Positions 1 to 13,372 of a DNA stretch of 64,000 nucleotides are shown in pieces. Every line of letters starts with the position of its first letter. Positions within the stretch are counted from its first letter, which is position 1. This DNA is from Rotaria sordida (taxonomy: Eukaryota > Rotifera > Eurotatoria > Philodinida > Philodinidae). The DNA lies in assembly GCA_905250125.1 (NCBI GenBank), contig CAJNOL010000047.1, positions 268,334 through 332,333 of the forward strand. The letters are read 5' to 3'. Under the pieces are notes generated by a model. The model did no database searches. It was given only the letters and a program-made list of their open reading frames with translations, and had not been told where the DNA came from. The translations under genes and the position numbers were made by a program.

Positions 1-137
1 AAAAAGAATCCTACGAACAAAACAATTCAATGTTAAGAATGAATGACAAGGAAACATGCACAATCAAAGAATATAATAAATATATGTATATATATATGTG
101 TATGTAGAGACAGAAATAAACAACAAAAAAAAAAAAT

Positions 138-3100
138 TTAATTATAACACTGTTCAGGAAATGTATTTAACTCAGCTTCATCACCCATTGATGAATTATT
201 AAATAAATAATTAAGTTTAATTCTCATACGAAGTTTATCTTTATTTGGATTTAAAATTTTTATTATTTGATGAATTTCTCCAGAATTATTTGCTGGTATT
301 ATTGTACTATTTGGTGGATATAATTCAATAGTAAATGTCTAAAAATGAATATAGATTTTTTTTATTTAATTAAAATATTAAAATTATTTTACTTTTGGTA
401 CAGCTGCTTTAAATATAAAATTTGTTATTGGATATTGTGTAGCATTTGTTGCTTTAGAATGAATTGTTAATAGTGTATCTTCTCGTTCAAATGTAAATAC
501 AATACGTAAACCATTTTTATCTAATGCTACCATTGGTGGAATAACTAATATAAATAAATAAATAAAAAATAATAATTCTAAATAAAAAAAAAATATTTTT
601 GAAAAATATCTACTATTATTATTCAAATGATTATGTGATGTATCATCACCAAAAAGTAAATCTGTAAGTGGATTTGATGATAAAGGGTTTTGTTGTTGTT
701 CATGAGGATGAATAGATCCATTCGTTTGAATAGGTTCATCAAGAAGTTTTAATAAATCAACCTAACAAAAAAAAAAATAAATAAACGACTTCAATATTAG
801 TGATATAGAAAAAGAAGAATTTATTTACCACAGGTTCATTCGGCGGAACATGATTTATTTGTGCATCATTTGATGGATTTTCTTCTTGATATATTTGTTC
901 TTGTTGTTCATTAGCATTTGGATTTGATGATGAATTACTGATAAGAACTGGCATACGTTCAACAATACTTGGTCTTAAAATGAAAAAAAAACGATGAATT
1001 TTTTTTTACTAACAGATGATCGGGAAGTTTTTAGACAAGATGTTTATTCATTTTTGACTCACTACAAAGTATTTCCAACGAGTCAAAAGCTATAAGCTGG
1101 ATACTCTTTTCGAATATGGACTTACGAGAAAACCTCCTGAACTTGTCCCATTTCAATTTCAACAGATTTTTGTCTATAGATACTACCAAAGATGGAGCCG
1201 GTACGGACTTCAGACCAACAGGTCTATTGGTCTAATTTTTCTACTTTCCTCTTTTTCTAATCGAGACTCGTGCAATATTCTTATAGGTCCTAATTGATGT
1301 CATACACTAAATATATAATGAAATTTCGTTAAAATTTCATGAAGGTAAATTATATAAAAAAAATAAATTTGAATACGTTTCGCATAAACAATTCTATAAT
1401 TTTTTGTGTTTTACATATTGTATCATAGCTAGAAGTGATAACAGTGGTTCGATACTGGTGTAAATTTTTAAGCCGGCCGGTCTGATTTTTTTCAGATCGG
1501 TATCAGTACCAGTCGTCAAAAACTTAGACCAGTTTCATCCCTCGATATTACATAATATTCTAATCAAAATTCGATAAGGCTTTTGATTCCTATTGATATT
1601 TAATTAAGTGATCACATCAGAGAACTCGTATTTTCGAAGTTCAATCTAAAACATCAGACAGTTCTACAAAATAGACGTATTAAAAATTCAATAAAAATTA
1701 TTGAAATCGGGAGAAGACAACTGACGAGGTTTCCTCGTTAGAAATTTTGTCTTAGTTTTTGTTCAAGTATAGTGAGAGACTCTTTGACAAATCTAGAAAA
1801 TTATAAGTAATGATAGTTCAACTGGTTTTTGTTTACTTTATAAGTCATTTTTGAAAATTGTCGACGTCAATAGTTTTGTAGAAAGGGTAATTCTCCACAA
1901 AATGTAATATTGAACTAAGCTATAGCTTTACCTAAAAGAGACTACAAGCATTTTTTCAAGAGCTTCTTTCAAAGTAAAACAGTTGTAGATTTTTTCAAAA
2001 ATGGGGTATTCAGGAAAAAGGAAAATTGAAATAGATTCCAAATTTTAGTTTCTAATTACAATAATGAAAATACAACAATTTTCCGTCTCTGGCTTTATCT
2101 ATAGTGGCGCTCAAAATTGATCGTACTGCCGAGCACAGTTTTCGGTTGTGTTTGAGGATGAAAGAAGTTCAAAATTTGACAGAATGTCCTTAAAATGGAT
2201 TGTATACTTCACTAAAAATTCATGTTAAGAAAACATATTGCAAAAATATTTTTTATTGCAAAAACGAGAAAAAATTCGTTTTGTTCTTGAAATTATAAGA
2301 TGAGTCGTTCTTTATTCTGACGTATACATTAGTTTTTTCTTTTTGATGAAGTATACAATCAATTTTGAGCGTCATTGTATATTTTCTTGTTTTAATTTTT
2401 CAAATACCTGATTAAATTATGTTTAGTAAAAAGTGATGTATATTCAACAGCACGTGTTTGTAATTCTAAATTCATATTACATGCATAATATGTCATTATA
2501 GATTGTATTCGACTATAAAAAAAAAAGAAAATAATATTCTATATAATTAATTATAATAAAAATAATTTTACTCTGAACAATTTGGAAAACGTGTACTTAA
2601 TTTCATTAATGCATTTATAGCATATTCACGTGTAACAACTGTACTTATTGACCAATTTAATACTCGTTCTAATATATCAGTTATTTCATTTTCTGTAACC
2701 TATTTAGTAAATACTTAAATTTAAATTCATACAAAATCTATTTAGTTTACTTGAATATGTTCTTCACCATGTGGTTGTTCATATTGTCCATTAACAAATA
2801 AATCACCAAATTCACCTTGAAATAAATAAATAAATATATATATATTTAGAAATAAGAATTATTGTTTTTAATTACCTAATGTCCATGATCCTACTTGAAC
2901 AAGTGGTTGTTGTGTAATATCATTTCGAATTATTTTATATAATTGACGTGCTGTATAACCATGAAGATCAGATGATGATGATATAATACCAATTAAACTT
3001 GATACAATATCATCACGAACAGAATTTCCAGCCTTAAAAAAAAAACATTAATTCAATTATGTTATCAAGAGAATTTCTTTGACAAGAGTGAATAACATAC

Positions 3101-6100
3101 AGTAGTAAGAACTTTAATCATTTGATCAACATGCCATCGTTTTGATGGTGCAAAACTATTAAAAAGAAAAATCTTAAATAATCCCATTCTTTGAAGACAT
3201 AAGGATCACAACGATTGAATTTCGTTTCAAGATAAATTTATTATTCTTATGTCATTATATGTAATACAATATGAAATTCTATCAGTGACATATCTAGACA
3301 TGTACTCAACTCGCTCGATCTATTTCCTGAATTTTATCTTCTCATAAGTATTGTATTATTATACTTCAATAGTTCTGTGTTAATTCTATCGAAATAATCA
3401 TAAAAGACATTTGCCTATGAAACATAAGGGAAGCCGATTCATAAGAGATTTCCTTGAGAGAAGAAAATCAAGACTAATCCGAGCAATACAACCTCATTCA
3501 ATGTCTATGATAGAAGCAAAATTGGAATTTCACTATTTTTGATTCAATGATGTCTTTTTTATTTTTATTTTCGTAAATACTTTAGTCTATTCACTCATAT
3601 GTGTACAAGCACTTCGCTTGAAATGACATTTTATGTGACAAAAAACTTCCATTTTTTTTTTACATGAATATTGATTTGTAGCGTATTTGCATTTACAATT
3701 GTATTTGTAACTGATTATTGAACCCTATTCAGACATTTTTTTTTATTAGGTTGTGACGCATACATTTATATTTATACTGCTTATCATAGGCAGTACGTCA
3801 TCGTAGCGAGGGGAAGCAATTGTTTCCCCTAAAAAAAACAACTGTGGGGTAGCAATAAAAATTTATTGCTTCCCCTAACTACCTCCATTTTATAGATAAC
3901 TTACGCGTAATTTTACTATTTATATGGATTTGAGCGACACACCAACAAAATGATCTGTACAATTGTTCCTTCTAGAAAAATTTGATTAACCGATAGGATG
4001 TTATTGCTTCTTCAAAAAAAAAATTGATGTTGCGCTGCTCATGCTGCTTATTGACACGAGTGCTATGACTAAAAATTTTTTTCTCATTCCACTCTACTTT
4101 TAATAAAACATGTGACTGTATGAATGAGTTTCTAATCGAATTCTAATTTTGCCCCAACATCTACGTATATCACTTTATTAATAACATTAAATCTGCTAAT
4201 GAGGAAACTACTCGAACTGATATCCACCGTTTGAGTTCCTATTAGATTCACAAGAAGATAAGAAAAAACTTAAAAGTGTTCGTGTTTATGATTAGAGTCC
4301 ATCGAGCTGCTTCGAATTCGGATCCAGAAATTCTTAGACCCGGTGGACTCTATTCATGAGCCGAGTTATGACCGTTTTATTGAAACTTCGTCTATAAATA
4401 GGCCGAGTGACTAGTAGAATATCCTGAAAGTTTCAGTTCAACAAAAGATTCCTTTGTCAATATATTGAATGTCCAAAAAATGATCGTGTGCTACAGAAAT
4501 CAAGTTTACTGGAAAATTGAACATCTCGTTAAAGAAACATTCTTTTCAGCTGATACTTTCAGGATATTGATCTGTTTATATAAGTCCTTTTAGAATTTTT
4601 CTAGTCTAGTTATGAATCTAATATGAAGTCAAACGGTGAGTATCAGTACGAATAATTTCCTCGTAAGAAATAATAACTTAAATCTTTCATTGATCATTAC
4701 CGTTCCATAGCTAAAAACATATTTGATGTACAATCTGCTTTAAATTCTGTTTCACATGTTCCAAGAAATTCTAACATTTCATTTGTCATTGTTCGTATAT
4801 TATTTGGATTGATTAATGCAAAACATAATTCCATTGCACGACTAAAATACAAAAGTTTGATTTTAAATTTTTAATTATGAAATTTTCTTTTTCCTACCGT
4901 TTAATTGATACGTCAGCATCTTTAAGACATTCAACAATTGTTGCTCGATGTCTTTGTACAGCATTTTGATCAACATGTACAACACGTAATAATGTATTTA
5001 ATGCAACATAACGAATATTTTTATCATTATTTAATAAAAATCGACCCAAAATATTTACAGCTAAAACCTTTATTCAAAAACAAAAGGAAATATATTTCGA
5101 TAAAATAAAAATTTTTACTCTTAATCCAGATTCTGATTTAATATCCATAATTGTTAAAACAGTTTCATATAAAATAGCATTTCCAACATTTTTGCTATTT
5201 TCTGTATTTGTTGATACTTGAGCAAGAATATCATTCATAGCTTCACTCGCTTCACTATCATTTCGACCTAATATACGTAATAAACGTAAAAGATGTACCT
5301 TAAATAAATAAATAAATAATTAAAATAATGATTTTTCAAAATTAAACAAAGAAAAAAGAAGAAAAGTTTTACTTGTAAAAATGGATCACTAATTCCTGAT
5401 ACATCATGTTCTGGACTATATCCAGACATAATTAAAGTTTTGAGAATACGAACAAGATTTGGTACTAACTAATCAAAAGAAAACAAAATCAAATCTTTAC
5501 AACAAGAAAAACAATTGGAACTTTTCGAAAGCTTTGTAATGCATGAGTATTTTGTTGACACATTTCAATAACAAGAGCCGTTGCGGTAAGAAGAACACCT
5601 TAAAAAAATGTGTCATTTATTCTATTTCATTAGACGACAAAAAAAAATTTTTGCTAAACAAACCATGATTTTTTTCAGTAAGTAAACTTCGCACTGAATT
5701 TTGAAAAACATCAAATTGTTCAGGAACTTTGCGTATTATACGAACAGCGCATAAAACAGCCTAAAATATAAATATCATATAAAAAAATATATATATATAA
5801 TATAAATATCTATTTACTTTTTTCTTTAAATATGGATTTGTTGATTTCATTAATCTTTCAACTTCACCACCTAAATCACGACTCATTTCAGGTGAACAAA
5901 TTGAACCTAATGCACATAATGCTAAACCGGTTATATATTGATTTGAATGATTCAGATCACTATAAAGAAAATATTTATTAATAATAAATTATTAATCATA
6001 CAAAAAATATCATAAAAATGAATACTTTACTAAATTAGTTTAGATATAAATCGAAAAATTGAATATCAAAAATGTCAACTTTAAATAGTCCTGCAAAATG

Positions 6101-7893
6101 TACTCAAATCTTTTTAATACTCAAGATTGAGGAAAAGAATTACAGTTACCAGAAATATAACACAAGGCTTCATTCACTGAAATTAATTATAAAAAGCTGT
6201 TAGCATAATTCCTGTGGGATTAAAATGTGAAATACGATGTAGCAGCTAGTGCTAATCAAGAGGAAATTATTTCTTCACCATCCTTTTACTTAATCATTTA
6301 AAAAGTAATTCATATATCAAGAACGCCTACGACGTTACTATGGCTACGTCTATGAAGGTCTTGGAAGGAGCTTTTAAATGATATTTTACAAAATAGATAT
6401 GATCAGATGGTTCAATATTGGTTTTGGATTATATCTTATATAGTTTTTCTCATGACTTTTAGCATATTCCTGATAAATATCAACTATGAATACTAAATTA
6501 TTAGTATGAGAAATCACTGACGAGGAAATCTGTCGAGGTATTAAATCACTTGTCGACCGAGACGATGCTTATTTCATGGATATAGAAAATTCTAGATTGG
6601 TTTAGTTTTCCGGACCTTCGTTTTTGAGATATCGAACTTGTACTAGGTTTCTCGTATCTCTCAAGTCACGTGAAAAATCGACTTTCGATTTCAAACTATG
6701 CACGAACAAAATTTACTTTTACACATGAGAGAATTTCGAATATTCTACATTTCAGAATAGGAGATACTAGAAAAGTTACAACTTGTTCAATGAACTAGTC
6801 TCATTGAGAACTTCGTACATGTAAAATTTGAAATCGAAATTTGAATTTTCACGTCACTTGAGAAAGACGAAAAATCCAGTAAAATTTCGATATTTCAAGA
6901 ACGAAGGCTCAGAATGACAAACCATTCTAGACTTTCCTATTACTCATTAAATGAACGTCGTCTCGGTCGAAAAGCGATTTGATACTTAGAAAAGTTCCCT
7001 TGTGAGGTATTCAGATTTTTTCAGTAACTAGATACGTCGTTTGCAATAGACATTATCGTTCTTTTCCAATTTGAATTTTTTAAGGATAACTTACTTTCTA
7101 AAAATATATATCTTCCTGCAATAGGATTGGTTTGATACACGATGCGCTATTAGAAATATCTCAACGAGGTCAACTCGACATGTACTCAGAATCAATTTGA
7201 TACTTTTCTTTATCCATCTGATATCTACACGTTTTTACAGTCATAAGAGTTTTATCTATTTGTATTTTAATTGTTGAATAAGCATTTATATATTAATCGA
7301 CAATTTTACCATTAGTTATTTTATGTACACAGGAAGATAGATTTTCATTCTTAACAACGTATAAAATGATCATATCTTGTATTTAAACACTCATAAAATA
7401 AAATGAATTACTTTTTCAAAGAATTTGTAATAAGTACATGAATATCTTGTCGTTCATCAAGTAATAACATAGCTCCTAAATAACCAATACGTTTATCTGT
7501 AAAACGTGTTGATGCAATTAATTTTAAACATTCAAGCTAAAAAAAAACAAAATCGATTTAAAATTTCTCAAAAACAAAACTAAAAATAAAATTTTTATAC
7601 TTGTCCAAAATGTGCTGGATAACCAAGTAATGAAACATAAAGTAATTTAGCTACATTTCGACATCTCCATGTATTATCTTCATCACGAAATGAATCTCGT
7701 ATATAGGCACATTCTTTTTGTACAACCGCACGTTCTTCAGCTGCTGTTTTAGCTGAACGTATTTGTCTTATTAAATCACGAAGTCGAACTGGAGTCGACT
7801 AGAATTTTTGGAAAGAAAAAACAAAATACAATCTTATTTAAAACATAAAGATTTATCAATGAAACTTACCATGGATAGATCTGGAAATTTCAT
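138..7893 (-). CDS. AP1G1: AP-1 complex subunit gamma (gamma-adaptin)
   Basis: This is the large subunit of the AP-1 clathrin adaptor, which sorts cargo at the trans-Golgi network and endosomes. Exon 1 (7870-7893) encodes only MKFPDLSM and ends at a GTAAGT donor. Exon 2 (7601-7798) opens with the family start [11 protein letters not shown]. The HEAT-repeat trunk follows, with hallmarks such as [14 protein letters not shown] [32 protein letters not shown] and [15 protein letters not shown]. The hinge contains a clathrin-box-like LKLLDE and a DLLFGDD motif. The gamma-ear is encoded by the last exons (about 391-548 and 138-340) and ends in FPEQCYN followed by TAA. Most introns are about 50 bp, but three of about 1.4-1.5 kb (around 975-2407, 3160-4705 and 5960-7411) hold repeats. 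The reading frame is intact through every junction checked. It is divergently transcribed from the Kelch gene at 8277. Confidence 0.95.
1187..1545. repeat. Decayed ACCGGT-type inverted-repeat element in an AP1G1 intron
   Basis: The left end reads AAAGATGGAGCCGGTACGG. The right end, on the reverse strand, reads GAGGGATGAAACTGGTC followed by a GACTGGTACTGATACC stretch. Several GGTC/GACC words lie between them. A related sequence with AAAGATGGAACCAGTACTGG lies at 35201-35460 in an exportin-1 intron. The pattern suggests a non-autonomous DNA element. Boundaries are approximate. Confidence 0.45.
4199..4664. repeat. Foldback element 1 (AP1G1 intron)
   Basis: The left arm starts TGAGGAAACTACTCGAACTG and is matched, with about 80 percent identity by eye, by the reverse complement of the right end (CGAGGAAATTATTCGTACTG). 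Pairing continues through CACCGTTTGA..TATTAGATTCA and ATATCCTGAAAGTTTCAG. The left arm carries an extra segment of about 100 bp (around 4280-4410) that has its own small hairpin (GAGTCCATCGAG / CGGTGGACTC). No coding capacity is seen. Confidence 0.7.
6505..7035. repeat. Foldback element 2 (AP1G1 intron)
   Basis: The segments near 6535-6730 and 6820-7015 are inverted copies of each other. Paired words include CGACCGAGACGATG with CGACCGAGACGACG, CCTTCGTTTTTGAGATATCGAA with CCTTCGTTCTTGAAATATCGAA, and TCTCAAGTCACGTGAAAA with TCTCAAGTGACGTGAAAA. A loop of about 90 bp separates the arms. It occupies most of the 1.45-kb intron between exons 3 and 4 of AP1G1. No ORF and no clear target duplication were seen. 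Confidence 0.75.
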
Positions 7894-8276
7894 ATTTATA
7901 AATTTATTCAATCGAAATTATTTTAAAAGAAAACAAAATAATAATAATAATAATAATAATAAGTATTTTGTTGTATTTTCTTTTTTTGTCCTATGACTCA
8001 TTCACTACGTGGGTTACGAGTTTGCTTGTTGATTGTGATCAAACATAAGTCAACCTTGTAGAAAAAAGAGGGCGCTTTGATTTTTTATTAAAAGAAAAAA
8101 AACTATATATATATTTCGAAATTAGACTATTTCAAATATTTCTTTTACTTTTTTATTTACATTAAAAAAAGAAAAATCATATAATTGGTTAATTAATAAT
8201 TTTTTATTTATGACTATCTAATTGTCTACCATCATCAGATGAGATAAATATAATTATTTATTAGAAAAAAATAAAA
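7894..8276. promoter_or_regulatory. Divergent intergenic region between AP1G1 and the Kelch gene
   Basis: These 383 bp separate two divergent start codons and must contain both 5' UTRs and probably both core promoters. An (AAT) run lies at about 7938-7962. A short ATATATAT stretch lies near 8104. No specific factor site can be defended. Confidence 0.4.
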
Positions 8277-11200
8277 ATGGATGATGATGAACAAACAATA
8301 ACTGATTCAACTAATAAAACAATATCTGAATTAGATTTACGTACAAAAAAAGCTTATCAATTTAAAACAAGTGTACTTGAACGTTTACGTGAACAACGTA
8401 ATTCAAGAGAATTTTGTGATCTTGTTCTCTGTGCTGAAAATGAAAAATTTAATGTACATAAGTAAGAACAACAACAAAAAAAACCCATCAAACGGATAAA
8501 ACAAATTGTATAATTCGATTTTTCTAGATGTGTACTTGTTGCTAGTTCGGATTATTTTGAAGCTATGATAAGTCGAAGTGGAATGCAAGAAGCAACAGCT
8601 GGTAAAAAACAAAATGTTTTTTTTTCTGACATTAATAGAAATTATTATTTTTTTGTTTTCAATAGATACTATTGAATTAAAAGATATTACAGCAAATGGA
8701 TTACGAGCTGTACTTGATTTTATTTATACCGGTGAATTATCATTAAGTATTGAGAATATAGGTATGTTCAATGAATTGAAAGTAAAAATCAATATAAAAG
8801 TGTTTAAAATGTGATATTAAATTCAAGAATATTTGATTTTGAGAAATAAAAGATTAGTCGAACTTGTAAAATCTCTCAATATGATTAAATTTTGTTTAAA
8901 ATAAGTATGTGTAAATTACCATTGTCAGATTACAGGATAATCAAATCAGAACATTATGAAAACATGTACTATAAAACGAAGTTTGTAACCAATTGAGAAT
9001 TTACAGACCGATTTGTTGGATCATTTTCAACCGATTAATAGAAATGACTTCAAAAAGAAATATCTTGCTACAATCATTTATATTTGTTAGGTTTCTCAAA
9101 GATGAATATGTGATGGTTCTTTGTATAGCACGAAAAAAAGAACAATGTGTCCGATAGCTAAACTCCAAATCTTTAGTTTTTACACACAAACATAAGATGT
9201 CTCTTCGAGCAACGGTCCGAACGTATATCTGACCTCTAAAGAAACTTCAATGAAATAACTAAGGCGAAAATTGGCATCTTTACATCGCTATTTTTCTTAA
9301 GCTCATAAAACGATGACTACTTGCTAGCAAAAAATCGGATCGTTTAAGATGCTGTTTCTAACGATCGGAATGATCACTCTGAGAAATTGAAAAGTTTATC
9401 AAATATATTTCAATTAAAATAATAAAACAGTCTAGATAAATAGAAGAAAATAAAACTGTTTCATAGAATACTCAAATTGACTTTCGACATGTTTTATCAG
9501 AGAAAAACGGCATATTATAATAATATTTCCACGAACCAATGTGATCTCATTACAATTCGACCATAAAGTCATAACTCATATATACTTGAACACCTTTTGC
9601 ATTATCAACAATATTTATACATGATGAAGCAAAGTTCGTAATACACTCGATTACCTTTCTATTAGTCATGTCTAAATTGATAAGGATAATATATAAATGA
9701 TACTAGTTGAACTCTATTTGAATGAATATGTCCTAGATATATACAAAAGAATTTAGCTGAATAACTGATAAAATATTGTTTCCTAGGGAAAAACAGTAGA
9801 AGTTCGAGTCTAGAAATCTTATAAAGTTTGTCGAAGTTTTTGCTGTTCCCTCATGAAAATTTTCTAATGTAAAAGAAATAAATTAACTCAAGAATGTCTT
9901 CATAGTTTTCAATAACGTCTTTGAAATGTTATACTTTAAAGTTTTGTATAACAACAAACTTCAGAATAGATATTTATTGATTGAATTTGAATGATATTAT
10001 GATTTAATTAATAAATATTTGATTATATATTTAGCTGAAGTACTTCGTGCAGTAACACATTTACAAGTACATCATGCAATAAAACTTTGTGAAGATTTTT
10101 TAATTGAAGAAACAACTGTTGATAATTGTATTGATGTTCTTAGTCTTGCTGATTTATTTTCTATTCCTGTATTAGAAAAGGTTTGTTTTAGTTTGATTTT
10201 TAAATTTAAATTTTTAATAAATTTATTTAATTTTTAGATAAATAAATTTGTTTTACGTAATTTTCCTAAAGTTGCACTTAATGAAGGTTTTAAACGTTTA
10301 ACATATGAACAAATACTTTATTTAATACGTTCAAATGAATTTCGTCTTTATCCCGAAATAAAAGTTTTTGATATGTGTGTTGAATGGTTAAAATCTGACG
10401 GAGAAAATCGTATGATTTATGCAAGTTCATTAATGGAACATGTTCGTTTTCAAACAATGAAACCTGAAGAATTTAATGATTTAGTTATGTCACATTGTTT
10501 TATGAAAACAGATCCTAATTGTATACGTTATGCATTTGAAGCATATTCATATTTTTCATTACCAAATCGTCAATATTGTTCGACATCATCACGAAGTAAA
10601 ATACGTAATGAAGCAAGTCTTGTTTGTGTTAATGAATCAATGTATATATTAAATAAACATGATGATGTTTGGGAATATATGTGTAATTCATTAGCAACAT
10701 GGAGAACATTATCACAAAAATTTGCTGTCGTTAATAATTTTCTTTATGCATGTGGAGGTTATTCAGAAAATAATCGAGAAACAACAAATGCATGTTATCG
10801 ATTTGATCCAAGAACAGGTTTATGGTCTGAAATTGCAAGACTTTGTGAAAAAAGACAATTTTTTTCATTAGCTGGGTGAGTTAATACAGAAGTTGAAAAA
10901 CAAAAATAAGACATAAAATAAAGTTCTTTCTTTAGGAAATTTTTATTGCTGCATTTAAGTGTTAAAGAATATAAATTGAAGTTTCTCATTTATTTACTTG
11001 ATGATATAAACTATTATCCGGTCTAAGATAAAAAACAGGTTACCATTTGTCGAATAACTTCTGATAGGAACGAGATAGAGAGCTGCGATTTTCACAATTC
11101 GAAGGAGTGATGTTCGGGCCAACGGTTGGTATAGAACTCATTAAGACGAAAGATGCTTTTTTTATAGGTATTTTTGAATCAACACTTTCCTTTGAGTATT

Positions 11201-13179
11201 TTCATCAGTTTTCACAATAGTCTCAACTCAAATTATATCAAAATATAGCTCATATCATCCTTTCTTCGCTATAAGATTATCACATATTTCATTATCTCTC
11301 AATCTCTTATTCTAAGCGGATTTTAAAAAAAACAAACGTTAATTTAATAACAAAAAAGGATGATTTGAGCTACATTTTGACATTATTTCAGTTCAGATTA
11401 TTGTGAAAATTGATGGAAATACTCAACGGAAAAAGTGTTGATTCAAAGGTACCTATAAACAAAAGTATCTTTCGTCTTAATATGTTCTATACCAATCGTT
11501 GGTCAGGAGATCGCTCTTTCGAATGGTAAAAATCGCAGCTCTCTCTCTCATTCCTGTCAATAGTTATTCGACAAATGGTAACCTGCCTTTTATTTTGAAT
11601 CGGATAATAGTTACTCAATCTGACATTAGACAGTCATTTTGCAGCCATATTTACATTGAGGAAATATAATACATAGCAAAAGAGATCTAGTCGAGTGATA
11701 ATGATCCTTTCGGTTATTGAAGTATGTTTCGACCAAAGATGCACGGGACCAAAAAAAAAGATTTGGTTCCGGCCCCGATCTCTGTTCCAGCAAACTTCAA
11801 AATTTTGTTCCTGCACATCTCTAGTTCTGACTTAAAACTTGTCTTATTAAAGTATGTATATATATCTGGGATGTATTTAGAGATGGAAATCGAAGTAGTG
11901 TCAAAGGTATTTTCAGTTTCGCAAGTGGAAAGTTCCGTTCCATTGATATATAAATTCAATGAAGTAAAAAAAAAATTAATATTCTAAAGATGAATTAACA
12001 TAGAATTTTTGTTTTTAATTTGAACAATTTTTCTATCTTACATTTAAAATTTTACAGGATATATATATTTTTTTTGTTTATTTAGTTCAAATGAATGTTT
12101 AGTTGCTGTTGGTGGGTAAGTATATGATTAATTTTCATTTTATTTTTTTTTTGTTTATATTATTTCATCAATATCTTTTAGAGTTTATGGTGATAAAGGA
12201 AACTTTTATGCTACACATCCATGTTCAACAGCAATTGAAGTATATAATATTGAAAAAGATCAATGGAGAACATTAGCATGTACAGATTTACCAATACTTA
12301 AATGGCCAGGTGCATGTGTTGCTGAAAATTTTGCTTTTGTTATTGGTGGAAAACATACTGATGGTAAAAAGAAAAATTTAAATTAAATGATTTGTATTTT
12401 TTGAAAATTTTTTAATTAAAAATATTTCTAGGACTTAATCATCGTTTATCAGAAAATTCTTATATGGTTGATTTAGAATCTGGTCATGTAACAATTTCTG
12501 CAGCACCATTAACTGTTCGATTTAATCCAACTGTATTTTATCAAAATAAACGTTTAATTTTATTTGGTGGAGAAGATGATAAATATCGTTTAGCACCTTG
12601 TATTGAAATGTATGATTTAATAACAAATCAATGGACAGAAATTGCAACTATACCTGTATCACATTCATATCAATGTATATCAAGTTCATCTATAATGGGA
12701 GATAAAATACATTATTTACTTGAAGAACATGATGGTAAGTTTTAATTTAATCAAAACATTTCGATTAAATTCTTTTTTTTTTCTTTATTATTATAGGTCC
12801 ATCAAGTGAATCATATATTCTTAAATCATCTTATTTTGATATTGAAAAACGTACGTTTGAACGTAGTGTTCAATTACCTCATCCATCAACATTAGCTAGT
12901 AAATGGTGTTCACTTGTTTTTCCTCAACAATTTCTTGATGGTTGTCAAACATTTGATAATCATGAATCACATCATCATCATCATAATCACCATCATCATC
13001 ATCATCCACATTATAATAATTATCCATCTGATAATGCTCCACGACATAGTTTAGGTGAAATATCAAGTGGTGGTGATGTATCAACAAGTAGTACAAATAG
13101 TGCAAGTAATAGTCCAATGATTTATCAACGTCATAGATATTATCCTGAACATCATCATCATCGCACTTGTTCAAATTAA
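8277..13179 (+). CDS. Kelch-like BTB-BACK-Kelch protein (KLHL9/13 type)
   Basis: This is a putative substrate adaptor for a cullin-3 ubiquitin ligase of about 680 residues in nine exons. The BTB domain starts near residue 40 (REFCDLVLCAENEKFNVHKC, then LVASSDYFEAMI and AVLDFIYTGEL). The BACK domain follows (CEDFLIEETTVDNCIDVL, FPEIK-like LYPEIKVFDMCVEWL). Kelch blades include NNFLYACGG..RFDPRTGLWSEIARL and FAFVIGG, ending with CSLVFPQQ; these phrases resemble KLHL9/KLHL13. The C-terminus carries a histidine-rich tract (about 12966-13014) and a Ser/Thr-rich tail before TAA at 13177. Two introns exceed 1 kb (about 8765-10034 and 10877-12088) and contain repeats; the others are short. The family is clear, but the exact orthologue is an inference from blade wording. 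Confidence 0.9.
8980..9515. repeat. Dispersed repeat copy A (Kelch-gene intron)
   Basis: This region is similar, in the same orientation, to 18676-19210. Shared words include GTTAGGTTTC(T/C)CAAAGATGAAT, TCTCTTCGA(G/A)C(A/G)AC, CTTCAATTAAA-type tracts and AGAAAATAAAACTG. No coding capacity is visible. Ends are approximate. It accounts for about half of an otherwise unusually long 1.27-kb intron. Confidence 0.65.
11011..11610. repeat. Foldback element 3 (Kelch-gene intron), 600 bp
   Basis: The two ends are CTATTATCCGGTCTAAG and, in inverse, CTATTATCCGATTCAAAAT. The arms of about 275 bp (11011-11285 and 11337-11610) pair almost throughout. Paired words include CAGGTTACCATTTGTCGAATAAC in both arms, AGAGAGCTGCGATTTT, TTGGTATAGAAC and AAGACGAAAGAT. 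Only about 50 bp of loop remains. Transcribed within the host pre-mRNA, it would form a very long hairpin. Confidence 0.85.
11733..11823. repeat. Short palindromic element
   Basis: AAGATGCACGGGACCAAA at the left pairs with GTTCCTGCACATCTC at the right, and GGTTCCGGCC lies in the interior. At about 90 bp it looks like a deleted miniature DNA element in the same Kelch-gene intron as foldback element 3. Confidence 0.45.
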
Positions 13180-13252
13180 AATTATGTTACCTTTTGTTTT
13201 TTCTCTCTCTTTTGATGTGTACATCTTATCTTATTTTTAGTCTGATTGCTTT

Positions 13253-13278
13253 GTGTATGTATGTATGTATGTATGTAT
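13253..13278. repeat. (TATG)n microsatellite
   Basis: A run of about six TATG units lies in the 3' UTR or spacer after the Kelch stop codon, upstream of an AATAAA at 13321-13326. Confidence 0.8.
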
Positions 13279-13340
13279 ATATTTATATAAATGTATATGT
13301 TTGTCATTGCTTTTAAAGAAAATAAAAGATGATCTTATAT

Positions 13341-13348
13341 TATTTCAG
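13341..13348 (+). promoter_or_regulatory. Candidate trans-splice acceptor before the CCDC85 gene
   Basis: TATTTCAG ends 24 bases upstream of the CCDC85 start codon and lies 15 bases after the AATAAA (13321-13326) that probably ends the Kelch transcript. No 5' partner donor is visible in the spacer. Spliced-leader trans-splicing is known in bdelloids, so this could be an SL acceptor in a two-gene polycistron. This is an inference from position. Confidence 0.35.
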
Positions 13349-13372
13349 ATAAGATTAAGCTATTGAAAAAAA

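Noticed and set aside
12896-13174. Asp/Tyr/His-rich minus-strand frame
   Set aside because: Shadow of the CAT-repeat region encoding the His tract of the Kelch protein.
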